The notes under the pieces were generated by a model, which saw only the letters and a list, made by a program, of their open reading frames with translations, searched no databases and was not told the DNA's origin. From Gammaproteobacteria bacterium (lineage in GTDB: Bacteria > Pseudomonadota > Gammaproteobacteria > Acidiferrobacterales > Sulfurifustaceae), in contig JACQFZ010000023.1 in NCBI GenBank assembly GCA_016199745.1, forward strand, positions 1-37,643: a stretch of DNA of 37,643 bases, given 5' to 3'. Both the position numbers and the translations under genes were made by a program. Below, in pieces: positions 15,182-23,615 of this stretch. Every line of letters starts with the position of its first letter. The stretch's first letter is position 1.

Positions 15182-15997
15182 TTATTCGACCAGTAACGCC
15201 GACAATCGCTCGACCGCACGCGGCCGACCGAAGACGGCGCTGTAAATACGTGTACCGTCGGCGGTGACGAAATCGCGTACCGTGCGATATTCGCCGCCAG
15301 CCTCCTCGATCAAGATGGGGGCGGCAGCTATATCCCACAAGGTGTCGTGATAGTCGACCATGGCGTCGACCGCGCCGATGGCGGCCAGGCTGTGGCCATA
15401 GCACGAGCGATAGATTCGATGGTTCGTAAACGTGCGCGCCAGCGTATCGAAGCGCGCGCCTTCATCGCGATAACGCATGAAGTTGGCGCGGGCGCTGAGC
15501 ACTAGCCGCAGGCGTTCGTTACTTATGTCAGCGGCGAGGTCGGCGAGCTGAACGCGTTTGCCGTTGTGCCAGGTGCCGCGGCCGAATGCGGCGTGGCAGC
15601 GCAAATTCAATACCGGATGGTCGAGCACACCGACCAGTGCTCGGCCGCCATAGTAAAGCGCCAGGATGCTGCCGAAGGTCGGCAGGTGGTGCACGAAATC
15701 TTCGGTACCGTCGATAGGATCGAGAATCCACTGAAACGGCGATTCCGGGCGTGTCGGCGCGAATTCCTCGCCGATGATGCCGTGGTCTGGATACTGCCGA
15801 CCGATAAGTGCCCGTAATTGTTCTTCGACGGCGATGTCGGCACTGGTGACGTAGCTACCGTCGGCTTTGTGCTTGACGTCAAAGCCGGTGCGCAGTGCCT
15901 GATTGATAACGGCGCGTGCGGTGTCGGCCAGCTCCAACGCGCGGGCGTGCAGTTCTACGACCAGTGTGGGATTTAATTCCTGGCGAATGTCTGGCAT
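15182..15997 (-). CDS. Inositol monophosphatase family protein, possibly histidinol-phosphatase (HisN type)
   Basis: 271 residues with all Li+-sensitive phosphatase motifs: GEE at 76-78 (metal ligand), DPIDGT at 93-98 (metal and substrate site) and the C-terminal WDIAAAPILIEEAGG. The family dephosphorylates inositol phosphate, PAP, fructose bisphosphate or histidinol phosphate. The tight DPIDGTEDFVHHLPTFGS continuation resembles HisN-type enzymes, but the substrate cannot be fixed from sequence. No his genes are nearby. It ends 37 bases before lemA on the same strand and may be co-transcribed with it. Confidence 0.78.
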   Translation of the reverse strand: MPDIRQELNPTLVVELHARALELADTARAVINQALRTGFDVKHKADGSYVTSADIAVEEQLRALIGRQYPDHGIIGEEFAPTRPESPFQWILDPIDGTEDFVHHLPTFGSILALYYGGRALVGVLDHPVLNLRCHAAFGRGTWHNGKRVQLADLAADISNERLRLVLSARANFMRYRDEGARFDTLARTFTNHRIYRSCYGHSLAAIGAVDAMVDYHDTLWDIAAAPILIEEAGGEYRTVRDFVTADGTRIYSAVFGRPRAVERLSALLVE

Positions 15998-16087
15998 GGC
16001 GCGATTCTACAGCGTTTGTGTAGCCAAAGAACTTTCGCTCGGGCAAGCAGTCTTTCTTATTGCGGCCAATGATGACGTTTAAAACCC

Positions 16088-16834
16088 ATGGAATGGGGAC
16101 GGCTCTTAGGGATAGCGTTGTTGCTGATATTGTTGTCGGCATGCGCAGCGATGCGTCCGTTGGCGGTTCCGGTAGTGAGTCAGGCGTATGTCGCGTCACC
16201 GCAGCGTAGCGATACTCTTATCGTTCTGTTGCCGGGTATTAGCGATAGCGTGCATGAGTTCGAGCAGGCCGGGTTTCTGTGGTCAGCGCGCCGGCAGGGT
16301 ATCGACGCCGATATCTGGGCGGTCGATGCGCACTACGGTTATTACCATCGCGGCGTGATCGTCGAACGTTTACGGTACGACATCATCGAGCCGGCGCGTC
16401 GTCAGGGTTATCGGCATATCTGGCTGGTCGGCTTCTCACTCGGCGGCTTCGGTTCGTTGCTCTATCTCAAATCGTATCCGCACACGATCGACGGCGTGTT
16501 GTTGATCGCGCCGTTTCTCGGTAGCGGCAGCGATTCGCCGTTCGATCCGGCCGAGTTGCTGCAGTGGCGCAACGGCGAGCACGGCTTATGGCAGTGGTTG
16601 CAGGACTACGCCGCCGGCCCGCGCCAACCGCCGATTTATCTCGGTTATGGCGCGCAAGATAAATTTGCACCGGTGATCGCCCGCCTAGCCGAACAGTTGC
16701 CGGCCGACCATGTGTTGCGTATGCCCGGCGAGCACAATTGGAAAACGTGGCGACTGCTGTGGGATCGCGTGCTCGAACGGCAACTGCTGTTCGCGCGCTT
16801 GCCGCCGACGATTTCCGCGCAGCGTGCGCCGTAG
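16088..16834 (+). CDS. Alpha/beta hydrolase, probable lipoprotein
   Basis: 248 residues with a lipoprotein signal (LLLILLSAC, Cys 19). The alpha/beta-hydrolase parts are an oxyanion-region LLPGISDS (about 48-54), a nucleophile elbow GFSLGG with Ser 117, a likely acid D191 in GYGAQDK and the catalytic His 216 in PGEHNWK. The whole triad is in the expected order. It is likely an esterase anchored in the envelope; the substrate is unknown. It is divergent from the inositol-monophosphatase-like gene. Confidence 0.82.
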   Translation: MEWGRLLGIALLLILLSACAAMRPLAVPVVSQAYVASPQRSDTLIVLLPGISDSVHEFEQAGFLWSARRQGIDADIWAVDAHYGYYHRGVIVERLRYDIIEPARRQGYRHIWLVGFSLGGFGSLLYLKSYPHTIDGVLLIAPFLGSGSDSPFDPAELLQWRNGEHGLWQWLQDYAAGPRQPPIYLGYGAQDKFAPVIARLAEQLPADHVLRMPGEHNWKTWRLLWDRVLERQLLFARLPPTISAQRAP

Positions 16835-16910
16835 CGCTTCCGCACAAACACCGGCGGCGGTGATAGGATGACGCGCCGCTCGCAACAATAACTTTCCTCC
16901 GCTAAAAATC

Positions 16911-17837
16911 ATGATCAGCACGCTGTTGCAGATGTTTGCCTTGATCGGCGTCGGCTTGCTCTGGTCGTGGCGCCAACCCGGTAAGCTCGAAACCGAAGCG
17001 TCGCGCAAAGTATTAGTCGGTGCGGTTTACTATTTGTTCTTACCGGCGCTGGTGTTGTTGGTGCTGTGGCGCGCACCGATCGGTCTCGACAGCGTGAAAA
17101 TCGCCGCCGCCGCCATTAGCGGCATCTTGGTCGCGATCGCCGCCAGCGTCCTCATGTGCCGCTGGCTGCAGGTGCCGCGCGCTACCGCCGGTGCCGTGAT
17201 CATCGCTGCCTCCTGGCCGAACATTACTTTTCTCGGATTACCCGTACTCGCGCAAACGCTCGGTCCGTGGACCGCGAATGTCGCCATTCAATACGACTTG
17301 TTCGCGTGCACGCCGACGATCCTGACGCTCGGTATCGTCATCGCCAATAGTTATGGCGCCGACGGCAAATCGGAAAAGCCGCTCAGCAGGGTCGCGCGTG
17401 TGCCGGCGATTTGGGCGGCGTTGATCGCACTCGCATTCAATCTCACCGACGTACCGTTGCCGCAGTGGATCGAAGGTTTACTGCACTTAATGAGCGCCGC
17501 CATCGTGCCGCTGATGCTGATCTCGGTCGGCATGGCGCTGCGTCAAGGTTTCGGGCAGCGACAGCATTTGCGGTTGGTGATTCCGGTCGCGCTCATCCAA
17601 TTGTTGCTGATGCCGTTCGTGGTGTGGCGGGTTGCTGCCGCGCTCGGCATCAGCGGCGACACGCTCGTCGCCGTGGTGCTCGAAGGCGCTATGCCGAGCA
17701 TGGTGATGGGCATCGTGATCGCCGATCGCCACGGTTTGAACGTCGGCGCCTACGCGGCGGCGCTAACGGCGACGACGTTGCTTTGTTTCATCACGTTACC
17801 GCTTTGGTTTCATTGGGCGCGGCTGCCGATCTTCTGA
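16911..17837 (+). CDS. AEC family transporter (auxin efflux carrier-like)
   Basis: 308 residues with about ten membrane helices. Characteristic AEC/PIN-like features are present: an N-terminal helix with ALIGVGLLWSWR, a conserved ASWPNITFLGLPVL segment corresponding to the N-x-x-F-x-G-x-P block of helix 4, and a repeat in the second half with MSAAIVPLMLISVGMALRQ and LEGAMPSMVMGIVIADRHG. Bacterial members often carry malate or other organic acids; the substrate here is unknown. It lies 76 bases after the hydrolase gene. No clear Shine-Dalgarno site is seen. Confidence 0.88.
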   Translation: MISTLLQMFALIGVGLLWSWRQPGKLETEASRKVLVGAVYYLFLPALVLLVLWRAPIGLDSVKIAAAAISGILVAIAASVLMCRWLQVPRATAGAVIIAASWPNITFLGLPVLAQTLGPWTANVAIQYDLFACTPTILTLGIVIANSYGADGKSEKPLSRVARVPAIWAALIALAFNLTDVPLPQWIEGLLHLMSAAIVPLMLISVGMALRQGFGQRQHLRLVIPVALIQLLLMPFVVWRVAAALGISGDTLVAVVLEGAMPSMVMGIVIADRHGLNVGAYAAALTATTLLCFITLPLWFHWARLPIF

Positions 17838-17886
17838 CGCGTTTCGTGCGCTAGACTCAGAAGAGTCCACCGCTACTGCCGCATCG

Positions 17887-18558
17887 ATGCCAAAATCTCG
17901 TGCCATTTTTTTGGTTATCGCGTTGCTCGTCGCCTGTGCGCAGGCGCCGTCCGCGCCGGAAACGGATCGCAGCGCGGGTCCTGCGGACGGTGTCATACCG
18001 CGCAACGCCTCGGTTTTAAATCTCGATGGCGAACGTTCGCTCGGTAGCCCGAGCGCGAAACTCGTGCTGATCGAGTTCGCCGATTATCAGTGTCCGTATT
18101 GCCGCCGTTTTCACGTCGGTACGTTGCCCAAGTTGCAGCGTGCGTACATTGACACGGGCGTGTTGCGTTATTTCTATAAAGACTTGCCGTTACCCATGCA
18201 TGCGCAAGCGTTTCCCGCCAGCGTTGCCGCTTATTGTGCTGGTGTGCAGGGACAGTATTGGCCGATGCATGAACAGTTATATGAGGACCAAGCGCGCTTA
18301 GGTGATGCGCTGTTCGATGAGATCGCGCGCAAGCTGGGTCTCGATATGGATCGCTTCAAGGCGTGTCGGCAGAAGGACTCGGAGGCGACGCCTGTGGTTC
18401 GTCGCGATATGAGGGAGGCGAGAACGATGGGGATTAACGCGACGCCAACGTTTGTGTTGGCGCGGATCGAGGCGGGGCGGGTGGTAGTGAAGCGTGTCTC
18501 GAGTGGGTCACCGAGCTTTGAGGTGTTTGCGAAGGAGATTGAGGCGTTGCGGGAGTAG
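17887..18558 (+). CDS. DsbA-like thiol oxidoreductase, lipoprotein
   Basis: 223 residues with a lipoprotein signal (LVIALLVAC, Cys 17), then a thioredoxin fold of the DsbA/DsbG/BdbD type. The active site is CPYC (C69-C72) in EFADYQCPYCRRFH; the cis-Pro loop is INATPTFVL. The helical insertion (residues about 100-170) fits DsbA-type proteins. It probably oxidises or isomerises disulfides in the periplasm while attached to a membrane. A DsbB or DsbD partner is not in the window. A strong terminator follows. Confidence 0.87.
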   Translation: MPKSRAIFLVIALLVACAQAPSAPETDRSAGPADGVIPRNASVLNLDGERSLGSPSAKLVLIEFADYQCPYCRRFHVGTLPKLQRAYIDTGVLRYFYKDLPLPMHAQAFPASVAAYCAGVQGQYWPMHEQLYEDQARLGDALFDEIARKLGLDMDRFKACRQKDSEATPVVRRDMREARTMGINATPTFVLARIEAGRVVVKRVSSGSPSFEVFAKEIEALRE

Positions 18559-18561
18559 ATG

Positions 18562-18582
18562 AATCGCCCCATTGGGGCGATT
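18562..18582. terminator. Bidirectional terminator between convergent genes
   Basis: AATCGCCCC (18562-18570) and GGGGCGATT (18574-18582) are perfect inverses around ATT. T-rich sequence follows on the plus strand. It lies between the DsbA-like stop at 18558 and the end of the NodJ-like permease at 18587. Confidence 0.7.
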
Positions 18583-18586
18583 CCTT

Positions 18587-19372
18587 CTAAACAACCAACC
18601 GTTGCCGCGCCAACTTAACCGCCAGCCCAAAAGCTGCAACGCCATATACCAACAACACACCCAGATGAAACCCAACATGCAGCAACGGCCGCCCCGCGAC
18701 CAATGGGCGTACCAGTTCAACAGCATGCACCAGCGGAAAAAACTGTACGACCGACTGCAATGTCGTCGGCAACGAGCTAACCGGATAGAACACCCCTGAC
18801 AACAGAAAAATCGGCGTCAACACCAACGTCATGTAGTAGTTGAAGTAGTCGTAACCACGCGCGAACGTGCAGACCAACAGACCGAGACAAGAGAAACAGA
18901 AGCCGGTGAGGAAGATGACCGGAATCACCCATAACGCCTGCCAATCGTGCACGGCGCCGAGCACGGCGGCGACCAGCAAAATGCCGCTGCCGCTGATTGC
19001 GCATTTGGTCGCGGACCACAGCGCCTCGCCGAGCAGAATGTCTTGCACTTCCAGCGGCGTCGACAGAATCGCTTCATAAGTGCGTTGCGGCACCATGCGC
19101 GTATAGGCGGAGTACATCGATTCGAAGCTCGCGGTATTCATGGTCGACGAAGCGAGGATGCCGGAGGCGAGGAACGTGAGGTAGGGCATCTGCATCATCT
19201 CGCCGATGTACAAGCCGAGGCCGTAGCCTAAGCCGAGCAAATACAAAAACGGTTCGCCGAAATTGATCAGCAGGCTCGGAATCATCAGCTTGCGCCATAC
19301 CAGCGCGTTGCGGCGCCAGACAGCGAAGGCGCCGTGGCGCAAGTGCGGTACGAATAGATAAAGCGCGCTCAT
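18587..19372 (-). CDS. ABC-2 type permease, NodJ-like
   Basis: 261 residues with six membrane helices. The sequence follows the NodJ subfamily: GLGYGLGLYIGEM, PYLTFLASGILASSTMNTAS, FESMYSAYTRMVPQRTYEAI, then LSTPLEVQDILLGEALWSAT. NodJ and NodI form an exporter, known in rhizobia for lipo-chitooligosaccharides; relatives in free-living bacteria have unknown cargo. Its ATG overlaps the ATPase stop by four bases (ATGA), so the two are co-translated. It is the last gene of a four-gene operon. Confidence 0.87.
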   Translation of the reverse strand: MSALYLFVPHLRHGAFAVWRRNALVWRKLMIPSLLINFGEPFLYLLGLGYGLGLYIGEMMQMPYLTFLASGILASSTMNTASFESMYSAYTRMVPQRTYEAILSTPLEVQDILLGEALWSATKCAISGSGILLVAAVLGAVHDWQALWVIPVIFLTGFCFSCLGLLVCTFARGYDYFNYYMTLVLTPIFLLSGVFYPVSSLPTTLQSVVQFFPLVHAVELVRPLVAGRPLLHVGFHLGVLLVYGVAAFGLAVKLARQRLVV

Positions 19373-20286
19373 TCGCGTAGCTCACGGCCGGTCAGCTTCA
19401 TAAAGACGTCTTCCAAATTCGCCGGTCGATGATAGAACGTCAGGTTCGGTTGCGCTTCCAAGCGCGCGATCGCGGCGCGGGCGTTGCTCGTGTAGTAATA
19501 AATCGAGTCGCCGACGATTTCGGTGCGGCCGCCGTCGGCCGGCAATAAATGTTGCGCGGCCTTACCATTGTCGCGAACTTCGATCACTTCCGGCTCGACG
19601 TGACGGCGGATCAACTCGCGCGGCGTGCCTTGATCGAGGATGCGGCCGTGATCCATTACCACCAGCGCGTCGCACAGGCGCTCCGCTTCTTCCATGTAGT
19701 GCGTCGTCAGCAGCAGCGTCTTGCCTTGATCGCGCAGGTCACGCAGCCGACCCCAAATCAGGTGACGGATTTGTGGATCGAGGCCGGTGGTGGGTTCATC
19801 GAGGATGACCAGTTCCGGATCGTTGATGAGCGCACGGGCGATGGTCAGGCGCCGGCGCATGCCGCCGGAAAGCGTCGCGATCTTGGTGTCGGCACGATCG
19901 CTCAAATTGACGAAGTTGAGCAACGCACCGATGCGGCGCTTAAGTACGGCGGCGTTCAGACCGAAATAGTTGCCGTAGATGCGTAAGTTTTCACCGACCG
20001 TGAAGTCCGGATCGAGATTGTCGATTTGCGGGACCACACCGGTGCGTGCTCGCACGTGACGCCCGCTTGCCGGCATCGGCAAGCCGAACACATTGAGCGT
20101 GCCGCCGGACAACGGCGATTGCCCGAGCACCATGCGCAACGTCGTCGTTTTGCCGGCGCCGTTCGGACCGAGGATGCCGAAGCAGCTACCAGCGGCGATG
20201 GCGAGATCGATGCTGCGCACGACCTCGGTTGTGCCGAAGCTTTTGCGCAAAGCACGTGCGTCGATAATCGGGCGCTCGTGGGCCAT
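19369..20286 (-). CDS. ABC transporter ATP-binding protein, NodI-like
   Basis: 305 residues. Walker A is GPNGAGKT (40-47), the signature LSGG is at 139-142, Walker B is LVILDEP (159-165), and the switch His is in LLLTTHYMEEAE. The phrase VPQIDNLDPDFTVGENL matches NodI proteins rather than general ABC-2 ATPases. The C-terminal extension (about 220-305) is a NodI/DrrA-type domain. It powers the permease encoded with a four-base overlap. It starts 9 bases after cbpM. Confidence 0.9.
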   Translation of the reverse strand: MAHERPIIDARALRKSFGTTEVVRSIDLAIAAGSCFGILGPNGAGKTTTLRMVLGQSPLSGGTLNVFGLPMPASGRHVRARTGVVPQIDNLDPDFTVGENLRIYGNYFGLNAAVLKRRIGALLNFVNLSDRADTKIATLSGGMRRRLTIARALINDPELVILDEPTTGLDPQIRHLIWGRLRDLRDQGKTLLLTTHYMEEAERLCDALVVMDHGRILDQGTPRELIRRHVEPEVIEVRDNGKAAQHLLPADGGRTEIVGDSIYYYTSNARAAIARLEAQPNLTFYHRPANLEDVFMKLTGRELRE

Positions 20287-20295
20287 CCGTTGTTA

Positions 20296-20607
20296 TCAGT
20301 GTTGTTGCGGTAACTGGCACTCTAGCATGTGCAGTCGGCGCTCCAACTCGCCGATGCGTTCGCGATAGGCGAGCACCAGCGCCAGTCCGTTGAGCGACAA
20401 CTCGAAATCGTCGCGCAACCGATGCGCGGCGCGTGCGAGCTCGATGCAACGTGCTTCGAACATCCATTCGCCGGTGCTGTCGTGCAGCTCGAATACGCCG
20501 AGCGTCACCAATTCGCGAATTTCAATAATGGTGAAGCCGGAGCAATCGGCAAGCTCGCCGAGCGGGATGAGTAAGAGCTCGTTCAGCAATTGTTCGGAGT
20601 CGGCCAT
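20296..20607 (-). CDS. cbpM: Chaperone modulator CbpM
   Basis: 103 residues in the length range of E. coli CbpM. A MerR-like helical region (IPLGELADCSGFTIIEIREL, then VTLGVFELHDSTGEWMFEAR) is followed by a C-terminal coiled helix ending ERRLHMLECQLPQQH. In E. coli CbpM binds the J domain of CbpA and blocks both its co-chaperone and DNA-binding activity. The gene starts two bases after cbpA ends, so the pair is translated together. Confidence 0.85.
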   Translation of the reverse strand: MADSEQLLNELLLIPLGELADCSGFTIIEIRELVTLGVFELHDSTGEWMFEARCIELARAAHRLRDDFELSLNGLALVLAYRERIGELERRLHMLECQLPQQH

Positions 20608-20609
20608 GA

Positions 20610-21581
20610 TTAGCTGCGCTCGAAATGACGCCGCGGATTGAATGTCGAGAGCTGTTGTAGTTCTTCATACAGTGCGCGCTCGCGCGGCGTCAGCGACTCG
20701 GGCGCGGCGATTTGTACGACCGCATAGAGATCGCCGCTACCGCCGCCCGGCTTCGGCAAGCCTTGGCCGGCGAGTCGCAGTTTTTGACCGGAGTGCGCGC
20801 CGGCGGCGATTTTGAGGCGGACTTTTCCGGACAACGTCGGGACTTCGATCGAAGCGCCGAGCGCCGCTTCGGGCGGCGTCAGTGGCACTTCGAGATACAG
20901 ATCGTGGCCGCTCGGCTTGAATAACGGGTGCGGCCGCAAGCTGATATTCAAATAGAGCGCGCCGGCCGGTCCGCCATTGACGCCGGGGCCGCCTTTGCCC
21001 GGCACACGCAGCTTTTGTCGGTCGCTCACGCCCTTGGGAATGCGTACGGTGACGGTCTTCGGCGTGCGTCGCGGCATGCCGTTGTCGTATTCGGTAACGC
21101 TGAGGTCGAGGTTTACTTCGGTACCGCGTAGCGCGTCTTCGAGTGGTATCTGCACGTCGACTTCGAAATCTTGCCCCGGCATCGGCCCACCGCGGCCGCG
21201 CCGTCGCGGGTCGTTGCGCGCGCCGAAGATGCCGCCGAACAGATCCGATAGATCGAGCTCGTCGCTGAAACTGTCGGAGCCGCCACTGCTGCCGGCACTC
21301 CTGCCACCGTGGCCTTGCGAGAATTGCTCGGCCCAATCGGGCGACGGGCGGAAATCTTCGCCCGGGCGATGGCGGCCGAGCCGATCGTAGGCGGCGCGCT
21401 TCTCAGCGTCTTTCAGCACTTCGTAGGCTTCGCCGATTTCTTTGAAGCGCTCTTCGGCGTTTTTTTCCTTCGAGACGTCAGGATGATATTTGCGGGCGAG
21501 ACGGCGATACGCTTTCTTGATGTCGTCTTCACTGGCGTCGCGGGCGACGTCGAGAATTTGGTAGTAGTCCTTGTACTTCAT
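20610..21581 (-). CDS. cbpA: Curved DNA-binding J-domain protein CbpA
   Basis: 323 residues. The J domain covers 1-70 with the HPD motif at 33-35, starting [18 protein letters not shown] Gly/Ser/Arg linker (about 95-135) leads to two C-terminal substrate-binding beta domains (from about 140). There is no Cys-rich zinc domain, which separates CbpA-class proteins from DnaJ. It stimulates DnaK ATPase and, in E. coli, compacts curved DNA in stationary phase. It heads the operon cbpA-cbpM-NodI-like-NodJ-like. Confidence 0.9.
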   Translation of the reverse strand: MKYKDYYQILDVARDASEDDIKKAYRRLARKYHPDVSKEKNAEERFKEIGEAYEVLKDAEKRAAYDRLGRHRPGEDFRPSPDWAEQFSQGHGGRSAGSSGGSDSFSDELDLSDLFGGIFGARNDPRRRGRGGPMPGQDFEVDVQIPLEDALRGTEVNLDLSVTEYDNGMPRRTPKTVTVRIPKGVSDRQKLRVPGKGGPGVNGGPAGALYLNISLRPHPLFKPSGHDLYLEVPLTPPEAALGASIEVPTLSGKVRLKIAAGAHSGQKLRLAGQGLPKPGGGSGDLYAVVQIAAPESLTPRERALYEELQQLSTFNPRRHFERS

Positions 21582-21665
21582 GAGTCGAGACGGCGGTGGA
21601 GTGACACTATTCTAACAGTCTGTTGTAAATCCGCCTGCATGTCGCGATGTTTGTGACTGTCGCCA

Positions 21666-21693
21666 GAAGTCCCGCCAGAATTGGCGGGACTTC
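21666..21693. terminator. Perfect 12-bp hairpin after the DUF3565 gene
   Basis: GAAGTCCCGCCA (21666-21677) and TGGCGGGACTTC (21682-21693) are perfect inverses around a GAAT loop. On the minus strand it follows the DUF3565 stop by 15 bases and precedes cbpA. There is no T-run, so termination would not be textbook. Confidence 0.5.
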
Positions 21694-21708
21694 GGCAACA
21701 CGGCGCAC

Positions 21709-21951
21709 TCAGTGGTATGTGCGGTCCGCTTGCGGTTGGGGACTGTGCGGGTGATCGACGCCTGCTTCGACACCACATTGCTTGCAATTCAACCGCGCGC
21801 CAACGCGGCTCTTACGGCCTTCGGCCGTGATTACCCACGGCCGATTAATCCAAGGTGGGCGATGACGCACGTGCTGTGCGTGTCCGCATTCTAGGTCGGC
21901 GACCCAGTCGTTCCGTTCGTCTTTATGAAAGCCTACGATCCGTCGTTTCAT
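21709..21951 (-). CDS. DUF3565 family protein
   Basis: 80 residues, the usual DUF3565 size. Family phrases are present: MKRRIVGFHKDERNDWVADL, ECGHAQHVRHRPPWINRPWV, and a C-terminal NCKQCGVEAG. C-x-H and CxxC pairs suggest zinc binding (inference). The start at 21951 is chosen because the family begins with this M-K-R-(R/K)-I-V-G-F; the open frame extends upstream without family resemblance. The function is unknown. The ribosome site is weak. Confidence 0.8.
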   Translation of the reverse strand: MKRRIVGFHKDERNDWVADLECGHAQHVRHRPPWINRPWVITAEGRKSRVGARLNCKQCGVEAGVDHPHSPQPQADRTYH

Positions 21952-22302
21952 GATGAGCCCATTGCTGTTTGAAATTAAAGAGGGAAGTACCGAAAAACCC
22001 TTCCTTGGATCTTTCAGCAGTGCGCGGCAGTACATGGCCGATGGGACCATACGATTTATAAGAGGTTCCCTGTGAGGCAATGCCGTTGGCGGCGCATACT
22101 GCATATCGATCATTATGGGTAGAGCCGTCCAAGTGTAACGAGCGTCGCCGTCGCGTAACAGTCACTGTGAGCGTGGGGAACCCCCTCGTCGCTGGGCCGT
22201 CGAAATAACGATACGGCGGCAATTGAATATCCGCCGCTCATATGCGGGCACTGCGCAAATTTTAGGCATGCACAATTTATCGCTTAACAAGGAGGCAGTC
22301 GC
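21952..22302. other. Intergenic stretch of 351 bases without a recognised gene
   Basis: This lies between the start of the DUF3565 gene (minus strand) and the SDR remnant (plus strand). It must hold the promoter for DUF3565 and once held that of the SDR gene, whose AAGGAGG ribosome site is at 22289-22295. Open frames here are antisense or extensions without family resemblance. I see no tRNA, repeat or attachment site. Confidence 0.5.
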
Positions 22303-22826
22303 GTGGAACCCCGGTACGAGAAACAACAGCCAGTGCGCTCGCCGCAACACCAGCCGCGTCAGCCCGGGATCGAACACGAGCGGCCGATCTTTATTCGTGA
22401 CGATTATCGCGGCAGCGGCAAATTGGAAAACCGCGTCGCTCTCATCACCGGTGGCGACAGCGGTATCGGCCGCGCGGTCGCGGTGCACTACGCGCGCGAA
22501 GGTGCGCATATCGCGAGCGCGTATCTTGACGAGCACGAGGACGCCGCCGAGACCAAGCGCTTGGGGTCGAAGCCGAAGGTCGTCGCTGTCTCACGATCGC
22601 CGACGAAGGTTTCTGTGACGAGGCGGTGAATCGGACGGAACAGGAATACGGTGCGTTAGACATTTTGGTGAACAACGCCGCCGGGCAACATCCGCAAGAC
22701 GATTTGCAAAAAATTTCGGCCGAGCGATGGGTGCGCACCTTCCACACCAATGAACGTGTGGAAGAATTCGGTGGCGATGTGCCGCGAGGACACGCCGGTC
22801 AGCCGGCGCGCGTCAATTACACCTGA
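22303..22826 (+). pseudogene. Decayed SDR family oxidoreductase (YghA-like)
   Basis: A GTG start with AAGGAGG nine bases upstream opens a classical long-N-terminus SDR: the lead [20 protein letters not shown], then the GGDSGIGRA nucleotide loop. After ETKRL (about 22562) the frame shifts by one: the true continuation [29 protein letters not shown] and DILVNNAAGQHPQDD lies in the next frame. A typical GDIG piece is absent after TIA. TFHTN then joins directly to RVEEFGGDVPRGHAGQP, skipping about 110 residues with the catalytic Ser-Tyr-Lys, and the last 40 or so residues are missing. The product cannot be active. Its end overlaps the convergent small membrane protein gene. Confidence 0.85.
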
Positions 22827-23155
22827 AGCGCCAGAAAGTACGGCAACCAGCGTACCAGTAGTGCCAGCGCCCCTAGCAAGTTGGCGATCGCAATGATCTT
22901 CAACTGTCGACGCTGCGCCGGCGTCGCGTCGCTGGCAAATACGCGTGCCATCAACACGTCCAGCAGCAATACCATAAACACGATTGGCATCATTACCGGC
23001 ACCAACACCGTACGCACTAATCCCCAGCCGCTGAGAGTCGTCAACGCCCCGGGTAGCGGTAGCAAAACCAATAACAACACGGCAAAACCGAGCAATAAAA
23101 GGCGCAACAAGCCGAATTGCTGAAGCTGATGTGAGACGGAGGAGGTGGTCGGCAT
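22817..23155 (-). CDS. Small membrane protein of unknown function
   Basis: 112 residues with three likely membrane segments: about 17-37 (LRLLLLGFAVLLLVLLPLPG), 45-70 (GLVRTVLVPVMMPIVFMVLL) and 87-110. A short basic loop TPAQRRQLK lies between the second and third. It has the composition of a real inner-membrane protein, but I recognise no family. Its 3' end overlaps the SDR remnant by 10 bases, so it may mark the point where the SDR gene was cut. The ribosome site is weak. Confidence 0.6.
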   Translation of the reverse strand: MPTTSSVSHQLQQFGLLRLLLLGFAVLLLVLLPLPGALTTLSGWGLVRTVLVPVMMPIVFMVLLLDVLMARVFASDATPAQRRQLKIIAIANLLGALALLVRWLPYFLALQV

Positions 23156-23353
23156 AGATATAAAGTCGCTGTTAATCGTTTGCGGGCGCCACTTTATACC
23201 AAAGCGGCCGCGCGCGGTCGTTGCCTAGTTGAGCGGAAAGGCAGTGGGTGCTCGCGCGATCGAAGATCATTGGCGCTACTTGATTTGATACGAACCCGTA
23301 ATAGGTGTAGCCCAAAAATTCAGTAGGGATTTGCTGCCTGCAATCGCGTACGT

Positions 23354-23431
23354 TTACGTGGTGCTAAGTAATAACTTCGTGGCTACTTGTGCGCGGTTAT
23401 CGATGTTCATCTTTTTCAGGATGTTTGCCGG
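23354..23431 (-). pseudogene. C-terminal scrap of a LuxR-type HTH protein
   Basis: On the minus strand the last 25 codons of a frame read ANILKKMNIDNRAQVATKLL with LSTT and a TAA stop at 23356..23354. This is the recognition-helix end of a LuxR/NarL HTH (usual form: V-K-x-H-x-x-N-I-L-K-K-(L/M)-x-(V/I)-x-N-R-x-Q-A). Upstream of 23431 the frame no longer resembles the family, so the gene is broken there. It is a remnant of a regulator or response regulator gene. Confidence 0.65.
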
Positions 23432-23615
23432 AAGTGAAAGACGTGGGTGACTTCTACGACCAGGGCGAAAAAATGCTGAGCCGTATTTGGGATGATGGAT
23501 ATGTTTGCCCTGGCCTGCAAAGAAATGGCGGAAACTCCCCAGTGCGGGCTGCTTATGATCACGGCAAAAAAGAAGTGATCTACTTCAGGATCTAAAAAAT
23601 AGATGGAGCGGTTGA
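23432..23615 (+). other. Mosaic stretch with two short open frames, unrecognised
   Basis: Two plus-strand frames look partly coding. One reads VGDFYDQGEKMLSRIWDDGY and on to FRI with a TAA at 23593-23595. The other, 23492-23578, reads MMDMFALACKEMAETPQCGL then LMITAKKK. Either may be a fragment, or both parts of one frameshifted gene. GC is lower than in neighbouring genes. The end of the stretch carries the GGAG ribosome site of the SGNH gene. Confidence 0.3.

Noticed and set aside
20737-21336. 199-codon minus-strand frame inside cbpA
   Set aside because: Alternative frame of the same strand, Arg-rich, no start context; cbpA is intact.
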